Numbered from the stretch's first letter, positions 45,111 through 57,470 are shown. The stretch: DNA of 64,000 nucleotides from Protopterus annectens (GCF_019279795.1 NC_056734.1:1011646-1075645); one strand, 5' to 3'. Notes: generated by a model not told the origin, from the sequence alone. Numbers and translations: made by a program.

Positions 45111-46160
45111 TTGGGACTTTTAACTGAAGGAATGCTAGGGGCTGCTGCAGGTCTGCTACATATGTATGTGCTAGATGCTGAGGTCAGTGCTGCTGCTGCT
45201 GACCATAGGCCTAGACTGAGAAGAGTGTTCAGACTCAAGGTAACCTTCCAAGGGCTACATGAGCTGGAGATTTTACAGTGCTACAGGGTGGACAGGGACA
45301 TACTACAAGAAATCACTGAGCTGTGCCGACCTAAACTCAGACCTGGAGCCAACAGAGGGGAACCCATCCCAGTGGAAAATAAGGTTTATGTAGCTCTTAG
45401 GATACTAGCTATGGGTACATTCCAAAGACCAACTGGGGACATGATGGGGGTCTCACAGGCATCAGCATCTAGGGTACTCCACCAGTTCCTGGATGCCATG
45501 CTACCACATGCCAGTGAGCACATTTATTTTCCCCTCACCCCTGAGGTGAGGGCCAGCAGTATGCAACACTTCTACTGTGTAGCATACTATGTTGAGTTAC
45601 TGGGTGCCATAGATTGCACTCATGTACATATCAAGGCACCACCCGGTGAAGAAGGCAGACTCTACGTCATCCGCAAGGGGTACCACTCCATCAATTGCCA
45701 GGTCATATGCAATGTACAGGGCATTGTCATGAATGTGTGTGCAGGTAGCCCTGTCAGTTATCACAACTCCCATATCTGAAATGCATCACAGCTGTACTAG
45801 ATTTTTGCTAGGGGGGACATTCCACATGGCCATTTACTGGGGGATGCTGGCTAAGCACTGGAACTGTGGATGATGACACCCATCAGAAATGCCCACACAC
45901 CCACCAAAAATGCCATAATGAGGCACACTCACAAACTAGGTACATCACAGAGTGTGTGTTTGGGCTGCTGAAATCATGGTTCCGGTGCCTCGATATATCT
46001 GGTGGAGCCCCGCAGTACTCTCCAGCCACATGTGCACACATGTTCTCAGTCTGTGCCATGCTACACAATTTGATCCTGTGGAAACAGCTGCAGCTGGATC
46101 AGCAAAGGGAAAGGATACATAACCACCCACCAATGCCTAGGTCACCACAGCTACACCCAT
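45111..46160 (+). pseudogene. PIF/Harbinger transposase (HARBI1-like), broken
   Basis: The frame 45,111-45,779 (222 residues) holds a helix-turn-helix-like segment ('GTFQRPTGDMMGVSQASASR') and the first catalytic block 'LGAIDCTHVHIKAPP'. It continues 'YHSINCQVICNVQGIVMNVC' to 'SPVSYHNSHI'. In active enzymes that last block is (G)SxHDSRI, so the second catalytic Asp is Asn here. After a frameshift near 45,780 the third block appears at 45,866-46,162: 'NEAHSQTRYITECVFGLLKS' with the catalytic Glu, and 'VCAMLHNLIL'. The DDE enzyme would cut and paste the element between TWA-type targets. Two lesions make it dead. Boundaries and TIRs were not found. Confidence 0.85.
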
Positions 46161-46162
46161 AG

Positions 46163-46810
46163 GGGACTCCGAGGAGGAAAACTCTGAGGGTGTCCCAGTA
46201 GGTAGATGTAGGTATGCCCACTATGCCCTGGCCTTGACCAAGAGACAATGCATAGCACATGCACTGACAATCTAGGGACCTAGGGACTAAAACCTTACTC
46301 CAACTTACACACATATTAGTAAAAATGATGCCAGCCAGCCCACACAACCTGTACCTCACCATGTATTGGCTGTGGACTGCGTGCATCAAACAGAGTCAGC
46401 CCTGAACTACAGGTCTATCAACTGCTGCATTTACAAGGTAAGTCATGCAGCTAATCACCACTTGTAAGGGGTACTAGAATATAGTAGCATATGTATGGAC
46501 CTGCTGCATGTATGTAAGGAAATATAGTGGGCTACTGGGCTACTTGTAGAGATCTAACAGCCACTTGGGACAACAGGTACTCTGTCCAATAGTATATGCC
46601 CCATAATATTCACTAAGCCTCATGGGTGGAAACCCCACTACATTATTCAAGGGAAATGCCAAACATTGGGGTCACAGAGCAGTTGCATGACTGTATGCCA
46701 GCAGAGCATGGGCTGGTTGTCCCCCACCCCCAACTCATCAGTGTACCCATATAACTGCTGCAGCAGTATATTTGCAATGATATATCAGCAGACCACTCAA
46801 TTCCAGAGCT
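46163..46810. other. Probable remainder of the Harbinger element; no gene seen
   Basis: The sequence after the transposase has only short frames. No terminal inverted repeat could be matched to the region upstream of 45,111. Confidence 0.35.
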
Positions 46811-46883
46811 GTAACAGTGGTCTAATGGATAAGGCATTGGCATCCTAAGCCAGTGATTGTGGGTTCAAGTCCTATCTGCAGTG
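46811..46883 (+). tRNA. tRNA-Arg(CCT)-like sequence, probably a pseudogene or SINE head
   Basis: GGTCTAATGGATAAGGC (D arm), TTGGC-ATCCTAA-GCCAG (anticodon arm, CCT at 46,844-46,846) and GTGGG-TTCAAGT-CCTAT (T arm) all pair, with some G-U. This closely follows vertebrate tRNA-Arg(CCT). The acceptor stem GTAACAG/CTGCAGT has two mismatches, so a functional tRNA is unlikely. Confidence 0.6.
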
Positions 46884-46990
46884 ATATAAACTTGATACAA
46901 GAACCTGGCCACATGTTCTATGTCTCATGTAACATAGGGGTGACAATGTATGTCTGTATGCTGTTGATTGTGTGATGAATGACGCATGCT

Positions 46991-47062
46991 TGTGTGGCTC
47001 AGTAGGCTAGGGACATTAGCATGCGTGATGGTGTTGATGGTTTGAATCTGGCAGTAGTCACA
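46991..47062 (+). other. tRNA-like sequence
   Basis: GTGGCTCAGTAGGCTAGGG resembles an A box and GGTTTGAATCTGG a B box at normal spacing. No clean cloverleaf. Likely a SINE or tRNA remnant. Confidence 0.4.
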
Positions 47063-47097
47063 TCTTTTACATTTCAGGTAGTCGTATAGTGGTATTC

Positions 47098-47597
47098 CCA
47101 CAGACTGTCATAACCCCTCAATCTCTTACCGCAAGAAAGCTGGACAAAGCCTGAGTGAAAGGCAGGACAAAGGACCAAACCTACACACAGACATTAAACA
47201 TGGTCTGAGTAACCTAGAAGGTGACTAGTATAACAGCAGGTTGCAACAGGTCACATTAGTTGCAGGATGTAAAGGCCATCACTTACATGTCTCAGTAGTT
47301 ACAACAATTCATTGACTGCATTTTATAGTATATTACCGGAAAACCACAAATGTATGAGGAACAGAACAGACATATGGTGTGAAATGCTGGACATTCTGCA
47401 AAAACATGTACAGGGAGAGGTATGCAGACTGTCACCCTGTGTGTGGTGTTACATCATGTACCTTAGTCACTTCATACCTCTCAACCTCTTATACAAGATA
47501 TCTGGCCAAAGCCATGAATAAAAGTGGGACAAAGGCCCACAACTTGGGACAAGTTTTAAATACTGCACTTACAAACATAGAATGTTGATAGAATAGT
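47098..47597. repeat. Interspersed repeat of unknown class (left part)
   Basis: Contains two related GGACAAAG(G)CC(C/A)-type blocks (47,130-47,200 and 47,490-47,560) and a block at 47,330-47,435 ('CCACAAATGTATGAGGAAC … CTGGACATTCTGC'). The latter recurs at 17,508-17,610 and 49,432-49,530. The foldback element at 47,612 is inserted within it. Related phrases also occur near 52,440-52,610 and 55,727-55,800. No ORF. Confidence 0.5.
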
Positions 47598-47794
47598 AGG
47601 TCTTGCATTAGATATGTAACATAAATGCTGCAAACCAATCCAACTAACGTGAACCAAGAAAAATACGCCAATAACCAGCGAAGCTTTGATACACCCTTTT
47701 ATTTAACAAAAACAGCTTGAACGAAAAACAAAAAACATGATAAAGCACTCCAATAACCCTGTGCAATTCAATTAAAACAAAAAACAAATATAAA

Positions 47795-47846
47795 ATGCGA
47801 TTAAGCGCTTTCATCCACTCAATTGTGAACTTCATCAGAATCGCAT
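47795..47846 (-). ncRNA. Hammerhead ribozyme-like motif, left arm
   Basis: 52 nt on the minus strand. Stem I is ATGCGATT paired with AATCGCAT at the other end (8 bp, perfect). Then CTGATGA, one unpaired A, stem II GTTCAC/GTGGAT (6 pairs with two G-U), GAA, self-complementary stem III AGCGCT, and T as the residue before the predicted cleavage site. All invariant hammerhead core positions are met. The short palindromic stem III suggests activity as a dimer. Confidence 0.7.
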
Positions 47847-49181
47847 ACTAACATAATATGAAACATTTTATAGACTTTTTGGCGCCAACTTTTTACACAA
47901 AGATTTAAAGTAATATTCATTCTATTTTTTCAATGCATCTCTTGACTGTCATTCAGTTCATATTTCAGGTAAAGACCAATGTACAGTTTGTTCCAACATA
48001 CAATACCAGTATTAACATATAAAATAAACATTTTACAGTATATAACCCCCTTTTTTGGATGCTGTTAAAATGGTATACTAGTAATGTTTAAATTGTAAAT
48101 TGAAACTTACAAATACAGTATATATATTGTAGTATGATTAAAACCAATTGTGTATGATTGCCTTTCCACATACATAGACCAAAGTAATGAGCTAAATATC
48201 TAATTACACTTGTACTTTTTAAAAAAAAAAGCATGTAAATGCATATAATAAAAGCGTATAATAAAAGCGTATAAACTTAAGAAAAAGTTACATATGCCAA
48301 AATTATTGGACCATTAAGTGCAAGTTAAAAAATGCATATGTATGAATAAATGCCCTAAATAAATAAAACATATATACTCTATTAAATAGTGTAATTGTAA
48401 TTTCTATAATGTTTCAAGTCTTGTCTATGATGTGGATGAGATGTAATATAAAAATACAATTGTAGAAAATAGATCTAACCATATTGCTATTATTAAATAA
48501 AAAACATTAATAATAAATAATTATTAATAATAAAAATGGTATTATGAAAAGAAACTTATATTCATTGATTTGTAATAAATATAATAAGTATAATAAATAT
48601 TATAAATATTAAAATGTGTTTACTATGGTAAATGGTACACTATTGAATAGAGTATATATGTTTTATTTATTTAGGGCATTTATTCATACATATGCATTTT
48701 TTAACTTGCACTTAATGGTCCAATAGTTTTGGCATATGTAACTTTTTCTTTTGTTTTACGCTTTTATTATACGCTTTTATTATATGCATTTACATGCTTT
48801 TTATAAAAAAAAGTACAAGTGTAATTAGATATTTAGCTCATTACTTTGGTCTATATATGTGGAAAGGCAATCATACACAATTGGTTTTAATCATACTACA
48901 ATATATATACTGTATTTGTAAGTTTCAATTTACAATTTAAACATTACTAGTATATCATTTTAACAGCATCCAAAAAAGGGGTTTATATACTGTAAAATGT
49001 TTATTTTATATGTTAATACTGGTATTGTATGTTGGAACATACTGTACATTGGTCTTTACCTGAAATATGAACTGAATGACAGTCAAGAGATGCATTGAAA
49101 AAATAGAATGAATATTACTTTAAATCTTTGTGTAAAAAGTTGGCGCCAAAAAGTCTATAAAATATTTCATATTATGTTAGT

Positions 49182-49233
49182 ATGCGATTCTGATGAAGTC
49201 CACGATTGAGTGGATGAAAGCGCTTAATCGCAT
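49182..49233 (+). ncRNA. Hammerhead ribozyme-like motif, right arm
   Basis: Stem I 49,182-49,189 with 49,226-49,233; core CTGATGA 49,190-49,196; unpaired A 49,197; stem II GTCCAC 49,198-49,203 with GTGGAT 49,210-49,215; GAA 49,216-49,218; stem III AGCGCT 49,219-49,224; T 49,225, the predicted cleavage position. Against the left arm, stem II has a C-G where the left has U-G, so pairing is kept. Confidence 0.7.
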
Positions 49234-49346
49234 TTTATATTTGTTCTTTGGTTTTAATTGAATTGCACAGGGTTATCGGAGTGCTTTATCACGTTTTTTG
49301 GTTTTCGTTCAAGCTGTTTTTGTTAATTAAAAAGGTCTTGCATTAG

Positions 49347-49530
49347 CATGAATCTCCTGATGTGTATGGAGTCTGAAACTCAAATGTCTGTCATTATTTA
49401 TTAAATTCCATCTTCAATGATTTGTCACTAATTTGCCAGAAAGCCACAATGTTATGTAAAACGGACCAAACATATGAGGCAAAATTCTGGACAGTCTGCG
49501 AAGCTCTGTACAGTTGAGAGGTATGAGTCA
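49347..49530. repeat. Interspersed repeat of unknown class (right part)
   Basis: Continuation of the repeat at 47,098-47,597 across the foldback insertion. It contains TTTGCCAGAAAGCCACAAT and GGACAGTCTGCGAAGC, then TTGAGAGGTATG, shared with 17.5 and 47.3 kb. Confidence 0.5.
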
Positions 49531-49822
49531 CATATTAAGGTCAGCAAACAACTAGGGAATGCCTTGGACAATATCAGTTAAGTGCATAATCCCAGTCTGG
49601 AGTACAGGTAGCTCTGGCATGGAGTCACCTTGTAAGTACCGACAGTCACACTGGGCATGCTCCTACACTTAGCTAACGTGAGCTCAAGTCTGTTGCCTCT
49701 TCCGCCCAAAGACCTGCTATGTGGAAATATGTCTGTACATACATACATACAGCTACATATACATATCTGCTTCTCCCTATTCCCCTCACGCTTGATTAGT
49801 GTATCTATCAGTATGTGGCACG

Positions 49823-49884
<62 letters not shown>

Positions 49885-50301
49885 TTAACATTTATATATA
49901 TCTATATAAAGTACAATGATACATAGACTCTCCACATATATCTACATAATGCATTTACATAATGTACACACACACAACAGTTAAGGAGACGTCCCTGTTA
50001 TACACATTTATATAGATAGATGTGGGGTTGTACGAATGTCCCCACAAACCCTGGAATGCTGGTGTTATCTGCACTTACACATCACAACAGTTGTCTGATG
50101 GAACCAGACCAAGGCTGCAAGAGTACATAATCCACTCATCCATAGACCCCTGTGCCTGTGGACTGTCACCCTGTAGGTGTAATGTACAATGGTTGCAACG
50201 CATGCCTTGGACAGGCCATACTGTCCCTGGACTCATGTTCACCTATCAAACTGAAAACAGCCACATATGGCCAGACTGGTAAGTGTACACAGATAGCAGG
50301 G
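49531..50301. other. No gene; (TA)n run at 49,825-49,877
   Basis: Mixed sequence with a TA microsatellite and short ACAT-type runs. No motif recognised. Confidence 0.5.
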
Positions 50302-50316
50302 ATATTACCAGGTATC

Positions 50317-50554
50317 AAAAGAATGGCCAGCACCAATGGGGAAATATCCACTTTTATTATAGACAGACTGGTTTTCGTCCCAAAAGAGCTTTTATCAATT
50401 ATTGACATTGATAAAGACTCTTTTGGGGCCAAAACTGGTCTGTCTGTAATAAAAGTGGATATTTCCCCATTGGTGCTGGCCTTTCTTTTGATTTACTGTG
50501 TTTGTTTGGGCGTTTGCACTTGCTGTCCGGGTGAAGGTTTTCAGTTTGTTTCCT
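50317..50554. mobile_element. Short foldback element with hammerhead-like cores
   Basis: A 238-bp insertion between perfect 15-bp direct repeats (atattaccaggtatc at 50,302-50,316 and 50,555-50,569). Inverted arms of ~83 bp (50,317-50,399 and 50,407-50,489) are separated by 7 bp, followed by a ~65-bp one-sided tail. Facing outward from the centre, each arm begins ATTGATAAA, then a small hairpin around TTTTGGG and a (G/C)(A/C)(C)(G)AAAAC-type sequence. This looks like a decayed CTGATGA … GAAA hammerhead frame. It repeats the design of the 47.6-kb element at smaller scale. Confidence 0.75.
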
Positions 50555-50718
50555 ATATTACCAGGTATCCCACCACTAGGACACTAGATACAATAACAGT
50601 ACCAAGCAGTATCACTCTGCAGGCTACACATGCTGTCTAATGCAAGGCCACTTTGCGTACTCCACAAGTACTGTGCCTGCATCCACATATACAACCAACA
50701 TAACCTGTAACCCATGTG

Positions 50719-51227
50719 ATAAGTACTGTGAGCTGTAGTGTGCAATACTATAAAGGTAGGGGTTCTAATCTCACATCATCCAGTGTGTGTGTGTGTGTGT
50801 GTGTGTATAAATATATCCCCTTACAGCACTATAGACATGCCCATATGGGCTATCTCTACGCAGTGGTATGCATTTTATGGCCCTGTGAGTGGCTGCTGGC
50901 CTTTTAATTGCCCTCCTTTACAAGGCTTGCTGATGTCATCCACCTTAAGTGCACTGGCTGACAGTTTAGTCTCAGATAATCTCCATGGTGCCTGCAATAA
51001 ACACTGTGAGCTATAATGTGTAATAGTAGATATGTAGGGGTTTTAATCTCACATTATCCAACTCTGTGTGTGTGTATAACTATATCACCTTACAGCACTA
51101 TGGACATGCTCATATGAGCTATCTCCGTGCAATGGTAATGCATTTTATGGGCATGTGATTAGCTGCTAGCCTCTAAACTGCCCTCCCCCACATAAGCATA
51201 ACTGATGTCCACCACCTTATAGATTTG
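50719..51227 (+). repeat. Tandem duplication, ~279-bp period, with tRNA-like starts
   Basis: Copies at about 50,722 and 51,001 share TGTGAGCT(G/A)TA(G/A)TGTG, GGGGTT(C/T)TAATCTCACAT, CCTTACAGCACTAT and GGACATGC/AGACATGC blocks. The opening looks like A-box/B-box spacing of a tRNA-derived head. A (GT)n run at 50,783-50,806 is shorter in copy 2. Confidence 0.7.
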
Positions 51228-53109
<1,882 letters not shown>

Positions 53110-53317
53110 AGTCTCATACAGACCTGTTCCCCATAACTAGCTGCTTTCCTTTGTAAGATACTGCTCATTAGCAGGTGATTGCCTCTGCAACACTGTGGCT
53201 CAGACTTGCTGACTGCAGCCAAAACAGCTGTATTGGACTATCATTAGTTAGTGAAATGCCCCTATAGTACAATATATAAGGCCTTCATGTAGGCCTTGGC
53301 CCCTGTCTTAGTTTTTA

Positions 53318-55440
53318 TAGGTTCATAGGTAGGTACTAGGCTATTGTCCCTAGGGCCCATACAAGCCTAGCCAAAAAGGTACCCTGGCTTTCGCCACTCA
53401 ACAAAATTATTTTCCTGTGCCCCTGTCGAGTAGAGCCACAGAAGGGATCCCTGGGGTGAATTTTCCATTTCCCATCCAATCATCAAGATTTTTCTTGAAG
53501 AGTGCTAATGAGGAGCTCTGTTTGACATAGATAAGTAGTCTGCTCCAGAGTATGGGAAGTCTCTGGGACAGGAATCTATCTCTCCAGCATGTTCTGTTTA
53601 TTGTGGTGACAAGGTTTAGGTCCCTAGAGTGTGTAGCTCGGAGGGATTAGGATTTCTTTAAATGGAGCATGTCCAACTGCTCTGGGTTTGACATAGCTTT
53701 GTATGTTAGGCAGAGATCGCCCCTGAGTAGGCGATATGTGATGGAGTAAAGCTGTAGTTTTTTGAGACGGTCTGCATAGGGCATCTGTTTGAGGCCAGTA
53801 ATCCTCTTTGTGAGGTATTTCTGTGGTCTTTCCAGTTGTTGTAGATGTTTTGTAAGGTACATACCAAAAGGGGCGTTGTACTCTATAATGGGTCTAATGA
53901 GTAATGAGTAGAGGGGAACAATGACCTCTTTTTTTCTGGATGAGAATCCTTTTGTGATGAGATGAGCCATGTAGAAGGATTTCCTGACCACTGTGGTGAT
54001 GTGATTATCGAAGGAGAGACTACTGTCCACCTGTGCTCCAAGGTCTCTTATCACATTTTCAGCATTAAGTAGACTACCAGCTATGTGGTAGTCCATGGGT
54101 ATAGAGTTTTTACCAAACGGGATGACAATACACTTTTTGGCATTGAGCTTCAGGCCATGGCTTTGACACCAGGTATCTGTCTCAGTGTGGCCCTTTTGTA
54201 GTTTGTCCACATCGTTAGGAGTTTTGATTATGGCTCCTAGTTTGCAGTCATCTGCAAACTTTGTTAGCCAAAGACCTTCTGTGTTGGCCTGCACTTCGGA
54301 GAAGTAGATACCAAACAGGAGAGGACCCAGGACTGAACCCTGTGGTACTTCACTTGTCACTGGTCTGATGCCAGATTTGGAATCTGCTACTTTCACAGTG
54401 TGGGTTCTGTCCATGAGCCAGTTGGCAACCCATCTTGTGACATAGGGATTTATACCTAGTTTAGTGAGCTTATCCATAATTCCAGAGTGGGGGATGGTGT
54501 TGAAAGCCTTGGCGAGATCTAGATAAGCTGTGTGAACCATTTTACCCTCATCTATGGCTTTGGTGACTGCTCCAAAGAAGTTAATCAGGTTTAGGAGACA
54601 TGATCTGCCTTTTACAAATCCAAACTGGGTAGGGTCCAGAGTTTGGAGATTACCAATGTCTCTGTTTATGAGTTCCACAATGATACGTTCCATGGCCTTG
54701 CAGACCAGGATCGTCAGGCTAATGGGGTGGTAGTTCCCGGGGTCCGTAGTGGCTCCCCCTTTGTGGAGTGGGATAACTGTCGTGGTGCACCATTCAGTGG
54801 GTACAAAGCCTGAGGTGAGGCTATGATTGAACATGGTACTTAGGTAGGTTGCCAGTTCATTCTGTAGTTCGTGTAGAACGCAGCCTGGGATAGTGTCAGG
54901 TCCCATGGATGCTGTGTTCTTGGCTTTGGAGAGTGTGTTTTTTACCTGTGCAGCTGTGATTATAGGAACTTTGCATTCTTCTGGTATAGAGATGGGCCCT
55001 CTAGGGGGTGAGAGGGGGGTAAAGTTAGCACTGAACCTATCTGCTAGGATGTTGGCAATATCAGTTGATTCTGTATATTTAGTGCCATTGTGCTGTAACT
55101 CAGAGCAGATCTGAGTGTTCCCATTTAGATTCTTGACATAGCTATAGAATGCTTTGTGGTTGTCTTTTGAGTCAGTGCCAATTTTGTTTTCATAACTAGC
55201 TTTGGATGATTTTATGAGGGATCTCAGCTTCTTACTGAGGTTGACCAGGGAGTTCCTCCAGTCATGGGATTTTACTCTTTTTTTGCAAAAGTTTCTTTCT
55301 TCTATTGTAGAGTTTGGTTATGGCAGAGGACCACCAAATTGGCTTCCTTTTTTGGAGGATAACATCTTGGTCCTATTAGGGATAGCATGATCCATGCACT
55401 TGTGTAAGTGCTTATAAAGTGCATTTGTGTAGGATTGAGA
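53318..55440 (-). mobile_element. CR1-like LINE, 5'-truncated, best-preserved RT
   Basis: 2.1 kb, minus strand. Upstream of the open RT frame, sequence to 55,440 encodes the EN-RT linker ('SYTNALYKHLHKCMDHAIPN', 'DSKDNHKAFYSYVKNLNG'), with a frameshift near 55,345 against the 4.1-kb copy. It stops abruptly at 55,440. The 3' part after the RT frame covers 'NRTCWRDRFLSQRLPILWS'-like sequence (53,646-53,480, broken). It ends at 53,320 with GGCTAGGCTTGTATGGGCCC … AGCCTAGTACCTACCTATG on the minus strand. No TSD was found, as usual for CR1. Confidence 0.9.
53647..54906 (-). CDS. CR1-like reverse transcriptase, open 419-codon segment
   Basis: Uninterrupted frame from 'MGPDTIPGCVLHELQNELAT'. Fingers: 'EWCTTTVIPLHKGG', 'DPGNYHPISLTILVCKAMER', 'QFGFVKGRSCLLNLINFFGA'. 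Motif A: 'VHTAYLDLAKAFNTIPHSG', with the catalytic Asp present and the following AFD changed to AFN. Motif B: 'SEVPQGSVLGPLLFGIYFSE'. Motif C: 'TKFADDCKLGAI'. Then 'HGLKLNAKKCIVIPFGK', 'VIRDLGAQVDSSLSFDNH' and the C-terminal 'KYLTKRITGLKQMPYADRLK', 'YRLLRGDLCLTYKAMSNP'. The frame remains open upstream of this Met to roughly 55,340, so the Met is internal to ORF2 and not a real start. Best reference for the other CR1-like copies here. Confidence 0.9.
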   Translation of the reverse strand: MGPDTIPGCVLHELQNELATYLSTMFNHSLTSGFVPTEWCTTTVIPLHKGGATTDPGNYHPISLTILVCKAMERIIVELINRDIGNLQTLDPTQFGFVKGRSCLLNLINFFGAVTKAIDEGKMVHTAYLDLAKAFNTIPHSGIMDKLTKLGINPYVTRWVANWLMDRTHTVKVADSKSGIRPVTSEVPQGSVLGPLLFGIYFSEVQANTEGLWLTKFADDCKLGAIIKTPNDVDKLQKGHTETDTWCQSHGLKLNAKKCIVIPFGKNSIPMDYHIAGSLLNAENVIRDLGAQVDSSLSFDNHITTVVRKSFYMAHLITKGFSSRKKEVIVPLYSLLIRPIIEYNAPFGMYLTKHLQQLERPQKYLTKRITGLKQMPYADRLKKLQLYSITYRLLRGDLCLTYKAMSNPEQLDMLHLKKS

Positions 55441-56645
55441 TGGCCATTACATAGGTGTGGAGACTACAGCATCACAGAGGGTATATACAAACACTGTCCA
55501 CTGTAGAGATTTATGATGCATGTCCACAGTTTTGCCTCATATGTGTGGTCAGTGTCCCATACCATTGTTGCCATCTGGCAGTGCACTAGCAATTATTGTG
55601 GACTGAGGTCAGTAAGGGAAGAGACATGTGTGTCATACTGCATACAAATCAGACTAGGCATGCTACTGCAATAGCTGTTATTCAATCAACTTACTAACTT
55701 TGTAGGGGCAAACTGTTAAACATGTCTCTATCTGTGGGCCTCTGCCCCCCATTAAGTATGGCTGTGTCTGGATCCCTTGTTCTAGGGAGGTATGGTAGGT
55801 CTGTAGTAGCTACCTTGACAGCTGTGTATGCTACAGGCTGCAGCTGCTGCTGCAGCCTAAAACACATGGGGGGAATGTGAACACTTTGGTGGACAACAAC
55901 CTCTATGTGTAACTGTGTCAGCTGTGTTAGGCCTGTTGTTATGGCAGATCCAAGACAAGGGTATTCTATACAGTGCAATCAGGGTATGTGCTTAAGGTAC
56001 ATCTGTTACGCAACACTGCGACTAACAGAGTCATAGGAAACATATAGTTAGGCTGTATGGATACGTGTATTGTGTCTCTGCCTGCAGGTCCTTGTCTTGC
56101 AAAACTGGGTAGCAGTTTATTAAGTAGCAGTAACCTGTGGGGGAGTAAGATTGCATGACTCAGCCATTACTTGCTGTCTTCACAATAATGTAATTGATGC
56201 ACGACACAACATTGGATTTGAACCCAGGACTGTGTGTGGCAAAATGTACTGCATGCAAGGCATTTAACAGACAGAGTTACTGAGACACTACATAATCATG
56301 TGTATTTGCAAGATATATGTGCACATATACAGGCTATGAGAAACATTTCTACATGCATGAGTATGTGCGTGGCTTTATATGGTTGTAGTTCTACACTATG
56401 GTCCCAGTTGTACATGTACTTTACCATTGCTGCCTTAGCAGGTGTCTTTCCACAAGTTGCTGATAAAAGGGCACATAAACCTGCTATCACAGGCCTCACT
56501 TACATCCATTAGTATGTCTTCATTATTATTTATTATTGCACCATAGTCCAGGATACACTCCCAGGTGAAATGGGGGCAAGCAGGAGGAAAAACAATGTGA
56601 AAGACAGGTAGGGATTTGCAGGACGGGTGTAGGAAATAACCATAG
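55441..56645. other. No gene recognised; one tRNA-like sequence inside
   Basis: Near 55,727-55,810 phrases resemble the interspersed repeat of 47.1 kb. A tRNA-like stretch at 56,213-56,288 is listed separately. Frames are short. Confidence 0.4.
56213..56288 (-). other. tRNA-like sequence, minus strand
   Basis: The minus strand reads GTGTCTCAGTAACTCTGTC, then TGCATGCAGTACATTTTGCC, then CCTGGGTTCAAATCC (a good B box). A closely related copy is at 58,552-58,629. Probably a SINE head with Pol III promoter boxes. Confidence 0.45.
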
Positions 56646-57470
56646 CTATCCATTTCTTGTACAGCAGCACCTGTGAATTTTGACAGTCTTTGTAGATGAA
56701 TTTGGACTCTCAAACCCCAGAGAAAAGGGTGAGGACAACATAAATGTGTTATCAAGCCAATTGGACCAAATTAGTTGTGTCCAGTGGACATGTGTGTGAA
56801 ATGGAGAGCTATGTATAGGGCAATATTTTGTTTTGTGGGAGGGGTGCCCATTTTTTCTTTTAAGAAGACAGTGGAATGTTAGGGAAGGGACATAGGTACA
56901 TGTGGGAAGGTAAGATGGGAAGGAGAGGATGCAATAGCAGACAGGCAAGACAGACAAGACAGAAGACAGGGGTAGTGTGTGACACATGTGGGGGGTAAAC
57001 ACCTTGGACGGGGAGGGTGTTGTGGAATCAGAGTCACATGTGCCTCCAGATGGCAGGAGCATGACTGACATCCCCACCCATGGGCAGTTGATAATGCTCC
57101 TTCACTGCCCCGAAGGTGGCTGTACAAGAGGCTTGACACCAGGGCCAGCCTGCCCCACCAGGTTGGCCAGTGTGCCCTCAATCTGGCACTGGTGATGTTC
57201 CTAGGTCTGATGAATGATCCTGCACACCATGACTGGCAGTTCCTGTTGGGTGACTGCAGCCCCTCTGCCACAGCTCCTAGGGGGCCTGGCTTCCCTCAGG
57301 AGCTGCAGCCCCTCTGCTACAGCTCCTAGGGGGAAGCTGGGTCCCATCACCCGAGGTTGTTCCACCTGATGCTGCAGGTGGTGCAGGGGCAGCGGAGCAG
57401 GCACCACCAGCCTGGGTCCCAGATGTGCTAGGATTCAGTGCCATGGCCAGTTGAGGCAAGGTAGGTGTAT
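56646..57470 (-). other. Possible degraded coding region, Ala/Pro/Gly-rich
   Basis: The most GC-rich stretch of the window. Minus-strand frames shift among 'MALNPSTSGTQAGGACSAAP', 'GGTTSGDGTQLPPRSCSRGA' and 'HPPRPRCLPPTCVTHYPC'. An internal duplication of about 55 bp (CCCCCTAGGAGCTGT(A/G)GCAG … units at about 57,255 and 57,305 on the plus scale) is visible. It could be the second (Myb-like) gene of a Harbinger element or a decayed host exon. I cannot identify it. Confidence 0.25.

Larger units (their letters stand above)
47612..49332. mobile_element. 1.7-kb foldback element with two opposed hammerhead ribozyme motifs
   Basis: Bounded by a perfect 14-bp direct repeat (aggtcttgcattag at 47,598-47,611 and 49,333-49,346). 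Inside are ~690-bp inverted arms, 47,704-48,393 and 48,636-49,325, near-identical apart from scattered substitutions. They surround a ~242-bp AT-rich spacer. A 92-bp one-sided extension precedes the left arm. Each arm carries a hammerhead-like motif (47,795-47,846 minus; 49,182-49,233 plus) about 120-140 bp from its outer end. No ORF of note; not autonomous. The architecture resembles the inverted terminal repeats of some PLE insertions, and a PLE elsewhere in the window has the same motif at its 3' end. Confidence 0.85.

Noticed and set aside
46811..46883. Functional tRNA-Arg gene
   Set aside because: The acceptor stem has two mismatches and two wobble pairs, and no terminator-like T-run follows closely; kept only as a tRNA-like sequence.
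50152..50640. 162-codon plus-strand frame
   Set aside because: It runs through both arms of a foldback insertion and its TSDs, so it cannot be an original gene.
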